In this document: piece by piece, positions 57,456 through 64,000 of the stretch
Layout of the letters: each line of letters begins with the position of its first letter
Numbering within the stretch: the stretch's first letter is position 1
DNA from: Deltaproteobacteria bacterium
GTDB taxonomy: Bacteria > Desulfobacterota > B13-G15 > RBG-16-54-18
Direction: 5' to 3'
DNA length: 64,000 nucleotides
Assembly (NCBI GenBank): GCA_016927065.1
Contig: JAFGNJ010000024.1
Coordinates: forward strand, 1-64,000
Program-made: the position numbers and the translations under genes
The notes under the pieces: generated by a model
Told to the model about the DNA's origin: nothing
Databases searched by the model: none
Seen by the model: the letters and a program-made list of their open reading frames with translations, nothing else

Positions 57456-58007
57456 TTACTGTCCTTTTTGGCTGCGTCGCAGTAGCTCGTTACACCCTTC
57501 ACAAAAGGTGGAACCTTTTGCATCTACGTCGGCGATATTGTTGGCCACGGACATCACACACTCCCTGAGAGAGCAGTGGATGAGTCCAAAGGTATGTCCT
57601 AATTCATGTTTTATTTCCTTGATCAGTCTTCTCTGCAGAAGGGCTTGATTGGGCGGCAGGCCGTAAAACTCCTGTTGCAGGCGGGCGAATGAGACGATTC
57701 CCACGTTTCCATCCAACTGCGCCTCGCCGAAGACAAAGGTTAAAATCGGTATGAAGAGATCATGGGAGATGATACCGATCATCTTCGAGGCATCGGCAGG
57801 GAGCTCGTCCAACATCTCCTTGAGGATCTTGGTAGAGTGATATTGTTTGCGACTCGGGTCGTAGAAATTTTCCGGATTAATCGTGCTCCGTGAAATTTTT
57901 GTCGCGGACCTAAACTCTTTCCTTATAGTCTCCTCCACTTCTCTGAGGCCTATCACGGTATCCGCCTCTCCGATTATGTGGATATCAATATACGTGTCCT
58001 TTTTCAT
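57456..58007 (-). CDS. Archaemetzincin-like zinc metalloprotease
   Basis: KHELGHTFGLIHCSLRECVMSVANNIADVDAKGSTFCEGC matches HEXXHXXGX3CX4CXM...CXXC. Confidence 0.92.
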   Translation of the reverse strand: MKKDTYIDIHIIGEADTVIGLREVEETIRKEFRSATKISRSTINPENFYDPSRKQYHSTKILKEMLDELPADASKMIGIISHDLFIPILTFVFGEAQLDGNVGIVSFARLQQEFYGLPPNQALLQRRLIKEIKHELGHTFGLIHCSLRECVMSVANNIADVDAKGSTFCEGCNELLRRSQKGQ

Positions 58008-58128
58008 ATATGGTGAAAATATCATGGTATAGGGAGGGGTTCAAGGGTGTTTTCCGGCACGGCAGAGGGGGCCTCAGCGCGGCGCATCACCAAGAGGCCT
58101 TGTTCTCTCAGTGCTTTTAAAGTTTATC

Positions 58129-58157
58129 TTGACAATGAGGGAGCATTTTGTTACAAA
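58129..58157 (+). promoter_or_regulatory. sigma-70-type promoter
   Basis: TTGACA-N17-TACAAA upstream of multiheme cytochrome; lies inside the longest ORF, so start 58201 is more likely. Confidence 0.55.
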
Positions 58158-58200
58158 ACGCACAAGCTTTACAGTAGAAACTTATAGGGGAAGTAAAAAA

Positions 58201-60174
58201 ATGATTTGGGTTGCAAATAAGAGGAAGCGAGGGGGCGTTGCTCGCTTTTTCGTCACTGTTAGTTTAGTGTCTGCGGTCCTCTTTGTGTGGACTGGCATGG
58301 CTGTTTCCTTCGATAATGAAACATGTCTCGAATGCCACGGGAGCCGGGATATCCTCGAGATGAGCAAGGAAGATCGACTCGAGATGGTCGTCCCTACCCC
58401 CGACAAAAAGGAAGTGTATAAAGGTGAACTTACCCTTTATGTGGATTATGAGCAGTTTCGTTCCACAGTCCACCAAGATCTGAGTTGTGTTGATTGCCAT
58501 AACGATATCGAGGATGTCCCCCATCCACAAAGGCTGGAGATGGTTGATTGCTCGCAGTGCCATGAAGTGATAGTCGGTCAATACAATAAGAGCAAACATG
58601 CACAGGTCAGCCTCAGCCTCTGTTTTGAGTGCCACAACCCCCATGCTACTACTTCTTTCAGGCAGCTCTCCCAAAAAGAGCGGACGGGAATCTGTCTGCA
58701 GTGTCACGAGAAAAATGGGCATGGGTGGTTGCCCCAGCAAGAGCTCCACTTCCAATATTTGGAGTGCACGGCCTGTCACTCTCCCCAGGCAGTAAAGGGG
58801 CTTTTTTTCTATCTCACAGCCCAGGGAAAGGATGGAGAGCGGTTTAACCTCTCCTACCCTCAATTGGAGGAAGCCACCCGTGGATATCAGGGCGATGTGG
58901 CAAAGGCCATTGATCACAATGGAAACGGCATCGTGGAAGTGCATGAGATCAACAGGTTTATCGCCAAGCTACAGGAACAGGGGATACAGTCCCCTCGTCT
59001 TCAGGAGCGGGTGCTGGTATTACAGCCGTATCATAATTTTACTGATGAGGTTAAGCAGATTAAGGATTGCACGATGTGCCATGTCTCAGGTGCACCTTTT
59101 TACTCTCAGGTGATGCTCAGGATACCTGAGGTGAGCGGTGGATGGCGCACGGTCAAGATGGACAAGGCCATCGTCGGCAAGCTCCCATCTATTCCCTCTA
59201 AAGACTATTACTTAACAACGGTTCATGGCCAGAGTGGTGTGGAATGCGTTGATTGCCATGCTGATTTGACCGTCTTGCGTGCAGGGGAGGGATTTGAGGT
59301 AAAAGGACTGAAAACGCCCGTCTGTGAACACTGCCATGCGGATGTGATGACAGAATATGAGGACAGCCTTCATGCCAAGGTCAGCGAAGAAATCTGTTTT
59401 GGTTGCCATGATCCCCATTCCAGCGTCCCCTTCAAAGAGCTGAATGTTGAACAACGCCAAGCCATCTGCACCAAGTGTCATGATCCAGAGCGGGGACACG
59501 AGTGGCTGCCTCAAAAGGAACTGCATTTCAAGGCCCTGGAGTGCACCATGTGTCATGCCCCTCAAGCGGAAAAAGGGATTGTCTTTTACCTTCAGAGGGT
59601 GGATCAAGAAGGAAAAGCGGAGCGACTTGAATACGGTGAGCTAGCCACGTTGCTGGATGTGCAACAACCTGATTTGACAAAGCTCCTGGATAGCGACAGC
59701 AATGGATTTTTGGAGGATCGAGAAGTCCTCACTTTTCTCACTGCATTAAAGGAAAAGAGTCCCGGAGAAGAGATAAAGCTGGGGGTGAGGATCTTGGTTC
59801 TCAATCCTTCCCATAACTATACCGATAAGGGGACCAAGGCAAAGGATTGTTCCCTCTGCCACTCCTCCGGGGCGGGCTTCTACTCGAAATTGATAATGGA
59901 GATACCTGAGAGCGAAGGTGGTATCAGAACCCTCCCCATGGACAAAAGCATCCTTGCCGGGATGTATCGCATTAGCGATATTTATTTGTTGGGGGAGGGT
60001 AAGATTTCTAAGCGAGATATCGCAGACCTCATGTTTGCCGTGAGGAAGATCGGTTATAAGTGGCTGGATGTGATTGGTATATTGTTCATTTTAGGCGGCT
60101 TAGGTTTTGTTGGGGTGCATACGTTTCTCAGGATAATCACCATAGGGACGCGAAGAAAAAGACGGAACAAATAA
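58201..60174 (+). CDS. Multiheme c-type cytochrome with 13 CXXCH motifs, internal duplication and two EF-hand-like loops
   Basis: CXXCH counted by eye: CLECH, CVDCH, CSQCH, CFECH, CLQCH, CTACH, CTMCH, CVDCH, CEHCH, CFGCH, CTKCH, CTMCH, CSLCH; N-terminal signal anchor and C-terminal TM. Confidence 0.93.
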   Translation: MIWVANKRKRGGVARFFVTVSLVSAVLFVWTGMAVSFDNETCLECHGSRDILEMSKEDRLEMVVPTPDKKEVYKGELTLYVDYEQFRSTVHQDLSCVDCHNDIEDVPHPQRLEMVDCSQCHEVIVGQYNKSKHAQVSLSLCFECHNPHATTSFRQLSQKERTGICLQCHEKNGHGWLPQQELHFQYLECTACHSPQAVKGLFFYLTAQGKDGERFNLSYPQLEEATRGYQGDVAKAIDHNGNGIVEVHEINRFIAKLQEQGIQSPRLQERVLVLQPYHNFTDEVKQIKDCTMCHVSGAPFYSQVMLRIPEVSGGWRTVKMDKAIVGKLPSIPSKDYYLTTVHGQSGVECVDCHADLTVLRAGEGFEVKGLKTPVCEHCHADVMTEYEDSLHAKVSEEICFGCHDPHSSVPFKELNVEQRQAICTKCHDPERGHEWLPQKELHFKALECTMCHAPQAEKGIVFYLQRVDQEGKAERLEYGELATLLDVQQPDLTKLLDSDSNGFLEDREVLTFLTALKEKSPGEEIKLGVRILVLNPSHNYTDKGTKAKDCSLCHSSGAGFYSKLIMEIPESEGGIRTLPMDKSILAGMYRISDIYLLGEGKISKRDIADLMFAVRKIGYKWLDVIGILFILGGLGFVGVHTFLRIITIGTRRKRRNK

Positions 60175-60202
60175 GGTCAACGGAGGGAAGGAAAAAGAGT
60201 TT

Positions 60203-60883
60203 ATGGCGCGGCGAAAGAAAGTCCGGCAGAAGAGAGATCAGGAGAAAAAAGAAATATTGCAACCCCTCGTGGTACGAATTTGGCACTGGATCCATGCCCT
60301 TGCCATCGTCCTTTTGGTGCTGACCGGAATACAATTGCGATTTCCAGATTTGATTTCCTGGTTCGGGACCTTCAAAACCGCAGTGGACGTTCATAATATC
60401 TTTGGGTTCATCGTGTTGTTCGATTACGTGCTCTGGTTTGGATTTTATCTAATAACTGGGGAGTTGTTCAAACAATATGCCCCTACGCCTGAGGATTTTA
60501 CCATCGGAATCCCGACGCAATCGACGTACTACTTTGCCCGCATCTTCTTTGGTGATCCCCCACCTTTTGAGCCTACACCAAAGGCCAAATTTAACTCCTT
60601 GCAGAAGACCACCTACTTCGGCATCATGTTTGTTCTTGTCCCCCTTCAGGTAGTGACCGGTGTTCTCCTTTGGGATTTGGAGAGATTCCGTCCTTTAATA
60701 GCGGCGCTGGGTGGCGTAAGGGTTCTTGATGCCTTTCATATTATTCTCGCCTATATATTTACGTCCTTTTTGATTGTTCACATCTACCTTTCTACGTTGG
60801 GGCATACCTTCTTTTCCCACTTTAAGGCCATGATCGTGGGATATGAGGAAAAGGAGACAGGACATACTCAGACGTCCGCATAA
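60203..60883 (+). CDS. Cytochrome b (b561/formate dehydrogenase gamma-like) membrane subunit
   Basis: VVRIWHWIHALAIVLLVLTGIQLRF; AVDVHNIFGFIVLFDYVLW; ILAYIFTSFLIVHIYLSTLGHTFFSHFKAMIVGYEE. Confidence 0.9.
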   Translation: MARRKKVRQKRDQEKKEILQPLVVRIWHWIHALAIVLLVLTGIQLRFPDLISWFGTFKTAVDVHNIFGFIVLFDYVLWFGFYLITGELFKQYAPTPEDFTIGIPTQSTYYFARIFFGDPPPFEPTPKAKFNSLQKTTYFGIMFVLVPLQVVTGVLLWDLERFRPLIAALGGVRVLDAFHIILAYIFTSFLIVHIYLSTLGHTFFSHFKAMIVGYEEKETGHTQTSA

Positions 60884-60980
60884 CGCATGGTTGCATTGGT
60901 GTGCAGGCGGGTTCCCTGTCGCGTCCCTTTTTGAAAGGGCCATAGTTTAAAGAGACAAAGATATTCATTGTGAGTTCAGG

Positions 60981-61090
60981 TAGGTTCGGTCGTACCGGGA
61001 GCTGAGATGCCGAAGGCGTTACGTATGACCGTTGGTGATAACCTAACAAAGAGAGCCAAGGGAAGCTCATATCCCCTGGCTACTTTTTTT
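60981..61090 (+). promoter_or_regulatory. Structured 5' leader with intrinsic terminator before aminotransferase gene
   Basis: TAGGTT/AACCTA and CGGTCGTAC/GTATGACCG nested pairings, GCC-GAA-GGC hairpin, then AGCCAAGGG..CCCCTGGCT + TTTTTTT (61054-61090), then GGAGGTG SD. Confidence 0.6.
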
Positions 61091-61101
61091 GGAGGTGCCG
61101 A

Positions 61102-62190
61102 ATGCTTGCCGAGAGATTAAAAATGATTAAACCTTCAGGGGTCCGACGCATTTTCGACAGGGCCAGCCGAATGAAGGATCCTCTTGATCTCAGTCTTGGG
61201 GAACCGGATTTCGACATCCCCGACGAGATAAAACGAGAGGGTATCCGCTGGATCGAGAAAGGTTTCAATAAATATACCCTGACTCAGGGGATTCCCGAGC
61301 TGAGACAGAAGGTAGAGGAGTACCTCACGGATAAGGGAATACGGTTTGATACCGTTATGATCACCGCCGGTGTTACCGGAGGTCTTCTTCTGAGTTGCAT
61401 GTGCCTTATCGATCCTGGTGATGAAGTCTTGATCCCCGATCCCTATTTTGTCATGTACGAATACCAGGTTTTGCTGATGGGGGGAGTGCCCCATTATATA
61501 GATACATATCCTGATTTTCGCCTGCACGAGGACACGATCCGCAAGGCCCTCACTCCCCGAACGAAGCTTATTATCATCAATAGTCCTGCGAATCCCACGG
61601 GAACCGTTTATTCAAAGGAAGAACTTGAAATGGTGGCTCGTATTGCCGGTGAGAGAGGGTTGATCGTTATCTCCGACGATATCTATGAACGTTTTGTCTA
61701 TGATGTTCCGACAGCGCCCTGTATAGGGCAAATGTATGAAAAGACCATCACCCTGAACGGTTTCTCTAAGGCCTGGGGGATGACGGGGTGGCGTTTAGGA
61801 TATGCTGCCGGACCTGAGGAGATTATACAACAGATGATTACCCTTCAGCAGTATTCTTTTACCTGCCCCCCGTCTTTTGCTCAAAAGGCGGCCCTGGTTG
61901 CCTTCGATTATGATATGGGGGAGTATATACGACGCTATCGCGAAAAGAGGGATTTCGTCTACGATGCCTTGCACGAGCGGTATCGAGTGACGCGGCCTCA
62001 AGGGGCATTCTTTATCTTTCCCGAGGCAGATGATGGAGATGGAAAGAAATTGGTAGAGCGGGCCATCAGCAAGGGGGTGTTCATCATACCGGGAGGGGTA
62101 TTTTCACAGCGTCGCAGTCATTTCCGCATCTCTTTTGCCGCCCCGATGGATGTGTTGGAGCGAGGTGTGGCAATACTCAATGAACTGTGA
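61102..62190 (+). CDS. PLP-dependent class I/II aminotransferase
   Basis: LDLSLGEPDFDIPDEIKREGI; INSPANPTGTVYSKEELE; ISDDIYERFVYD; TLNGFSKAWGMTGWRLGYAAGP. Confidence 0.94.
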   Translation: MLAERLKMIKPSGVRRIFDRASRMKDPLDLSLGEPDFDIPDEIKREGIRWIEKGFNKYTLTQGIPELRQKVEEYLTDKGIRFDTVMITAGVTGGLLLSCMCLIDPGDEVLIPDPYFVMYEYQVLLMGGVPHYIDTYPDFRLHEDTIRKALTPRTKLIIINSPANPTGTVYSKEELEMVARIAGERGLIVISDDIYERFVYDVPTAPCIGQMYEKTITLNGFSKAWGMTGWRLGYAAGPEEIIQQMITLQQYSFTCPPSFAQKAALVAFDYDMGEYIRRYREKRDFVYDALHERYRVTRPQGAFFIFPEADDGDGKKLVERAISKGVFIIPGGVFSQRRSHFRISFAAPMDVLERGVAILNEL

Positions 62191-62193
62191 TCT

Positions 62194-62709
62194 TTATCCT
62201 TGCTTATCTTTTTTATTAAGCGATAACCCTTTTTCAATAATATCGACTATCCCACCTATGTCGGTGGTGCTGAGGCAGGGTATAGTCTCTAGGGTGAGGG
62301 GGTCATCACTCACCACGGCGATCACGTTTTCCAACTCCGGGGCGAGGGGGTGCGGATGGATCGCTTTCCTGAAGACCTCTACCTTGGGGTGTTGTTCTCT
62401 TTTAAACCCCTCGGCAATGATGATATCTGCCCGATGGATAAATTGAGAAGCTAGTTCATTCAGGGAGAGGTCGTGAGAGACGTCTTCTACCAAGGCGATC
62501 TTCTGCGGTGATGAGATGACCACTGTGTGGGCACCGGCCTGTTTGTGACGCCAGCTATCCTTTCCCTCCTGATCCATCGGAAAGTCGCTCTCGTGGTGTT
62601 TTACCGTCGCTACCCGATAGCCGCGCTTGATGAATTCCGGGATCAAATGTTCAATCAGTGTAGTCTTCCCGCTCGCGGATCTTCCCACAATGGAGATGAT
62701 AGGCGTCAT
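62194..62709 (-). CDS. mobB: Molybdopterin-guanine dinucleotide biosynthesis protein MobB
   Basis: PIISIVGRSASGKTTLIEHLIPEFIKRGYRVATVKHHESDFPMDQEGKDSWRHKQAGAHTVVISS. Confidence 0.93.
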   Translation of the reverse strand: MTPIISIVGRSASGKTTLIEHLIPEFIKRGYRVATVKHHESDFPMDQEGKDSWRHKQAGAHTVVISSPQKIALVEDVSHDLSLNELASQFIHRADIIIAEGFKREQHPKVEVFRKAIHPHPLAPELENVIAVVSDDPLTLETIPCLSTTDIGGIVDIIEKGLSLNKKDKQG

Positions 62710-62825
62710 TGCAGTTTTTCCTTTGCCACCTCTTGAGGGTTCTCATACTACAATCGTCATTGAGGATAGTCAACAGAGATCTCTTTCTTGTTGAGCTTCA
62801 GCGAGCGCTGTGTTAAATATGGGCC

Positions 62826-64000
62826 ATGGGCTCCTATGAAGAAAACCCCCAGGACATAGACCAAGCAGATATCGTTGTCGGCATTCCCTCATACAACGAG
62901 GCAGAGACTATTGTGCACCCCATCACCCAGGCCAGCTTGGGCCTCCTCCAGTTTTTCGGCGACAAAACAGCTGTGATCATAAATTGTGATAACAACTCCT
63001 CCGATGGCACGAAAGAAGCCTTTTTGAAGACTCCCACAGAGATTCCCAAGATCTATCTCTCTACCGCTCCCGGTATCAAAGGGAAAGGGAATAATTTGAT
63101 GAACCTCTTTGCCAGGGCCGCTGAGTTGAGGGCCCAGGCCTGTATCATCATTGATGCCGATCTCAAGAGCATCACCCCGCGGTGGATACGAAACCTCGGA
63201 GAACCACTCTTCATGGATTTTGGGTTTGTTGCGCCTCTTTACGTGCGACACAAACATGATGGTACCATCACGAACAATATAGCCTATCCGCTGATTCGCT
63301 CCCTGTATGGTCGTCGTGTGCGTCAACCAATCGGAGGGGACTTTGGTATCTCAGGTGAGCTGTTGCGAATCTATTTGGAACACGATTTTTGGAGTGAAGA
63401 AACCGCCCAGTTCGGTATCGATATATGGATGACCATCCAGGCCATAACCCACGATATACCTATCTGCCAGTCCTTCATGGGGCGTCCAAAAATTCACCGC
63501 CCCAAGGATCCGGGGGCTGATCTCGGACCGATGTTCGGCCAGGTACTGGGGACTCTTTTCGATATGATGACACCGTGGGAGTCTTATTGGAAAGAGGTGA
63601 AATGGAGCAAGCCCACCGCCGTGTTTGGATTCGGCCTGGGGGAGATTGAGCAACCCCCACCGGTAGAGATTAACCAAGAAGGGCTTTACCGGCGCTTTGC
63701 CGAGGGGCATAAAAAATTTCAGGGGACTTGGCAGCGGGTGCTGACACCAGAGGTCTTCGCTAAGCTGATGGAGGCGGCGGCAATAGGGGAGGGGCGTTTT
63801 GATTTTCCCACGCAACTGTGGGCCCAGATTCTTTTTGATTACGCTGTAGGATATCATACGTATACCGATGAGCGTGCGACGCTGCTGGCTTCCCTCATGC
63901 CCCTCTATTTTGGCAAGGTCTATTCCTTCGTCCTGCGCACTGAAAGGATGTCCACCCAAGAGGCTGAGGAATATATCGAGGATCAATGCATGGTCTTTGA
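62826..64000 (+). CDS. Glycosyltransferase (family 2-like / glucosylglycerate-type), partial, runs off window
   Basis: Own translation: MGSYEENPQDIDQADIVVGIPSYNEAETIVHPITQASLGLLQFFGDKTAVIINCDNNSSDGTKEAF...; no stop before 64000, hence missing from ORF track. Confidence 0.85.
   Translation, partial: MGSYEENPQDIDQADIVVGIPSYNEAETIVHPITQASLGLLQFFGDKTAVIINCDNNSSDGTKEAFLKTPTEIPKIYLSTAPGIKGKGNNLMNLFARAAELRAQACIIIDADLKSITPRWIRNLGEPLFMDFGFVAPLYVRHKHDGTITNNIAYPLIRSLYGRRVRQPIGGDFGISGELLRIYLEHDFWSEETAQFGIDIWMTIQAITHDIPICQSFMGRPKIHRPKDPGADLGPMFGQVLGTLFDMMTPWESYWKEVKWSKPTAVFGFGLGEIEQPPPVEINQEGLYRRFAEGHKKFQGTWQRVLTPEVFAKLMEAAAIGEGRFDFPTQLWAQILFDYAVGYHTYTDERATLLASLMPLYFGKVYSFVLRTERMSTQEAEEYIEDQCMVF

Noticed and set aside
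58264-58944. 226-aa minus-strand ORF
   Set aside because: Antisense to the multiheme cytochrome.
63351-63986. 211-aa minus-strand ORF
   Set aside because: Antisense to the partial glycosyltransferase.
1-64000. CRISPR arrays, transposases, integrases, prophage genes, rRNA
   Set aside because: No spacer-repeat periodicity, no transposase/integrase motifs or rRNA segments seen; one tRNA only.

Overview
The window looks like the chromosome of an anaerobic bacterium, most likely Desulfobacterota/deltaproteobacteria-like (inferred from gene content and synteny, not searched). From left to right it contains: (1) an SPFH/prohibitin gene; (2) a minus-strand cluster of two class III CoA-transferases, two 2-hydroxyacyl-CoA dehydratase/benzoyl-CoA reductase-like subunits and a TetR regulator; (3) a signalling region (7-18 kb) with three receiver-DUF4388 response regulators, roadblock-like small proteins and a histidine kinase/NtrC-type pair, with several textbook sigma-54 promoters; (4) a cobalamin uptake locus (btuB-F-C-D) convergent with tonB-exbD-exbB, each side led by its own cobalamin riboswitch and intrinsic terminator; (5) a hypothetical-rich stretch (25.8-30.7 kb) with a 40-aa pilin-like ORF and a 75-bp element bounded by 14-bp inverted repeats; (6) housekeeping blocks: gatB, xseA-M23-xseB-dxs-tlyA-DUF4416-yicC-remA-gmk-rpoZ, gap-pgk-tpiA-secG, tRNA-Leu(GAG), proS, aspS, mltD-like; (7) a redox region (48.9-60.9 kb) with an NtrC regulator, a kinase with heme motifs in its sensor domain, a c-cytochrome/NrfD/4Fe-4S module, and two GcvH-like proteins that seem to have lost the lipoyl lysine, one fused to a duplicated four-Cys module, preceded by a sigma-54 promoter and paired palindromes; then an archaemetzincin and a 13-heme cytochrome with two embedded EF-hand loops plus cytochrome b; (8) an aminotransferase behind a structured leader with terminator, mobB, and a glycosyltransferase running off the window. 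The best candidates for an undescribed system are the GcvH-like/Cys-module/NrfD/cytochrome locus and the sigma-54-driven receiver-DUF4388-roadblock genes with apparent internal translation starts. All family assignments come from reading sequences by eye; no database search was run.
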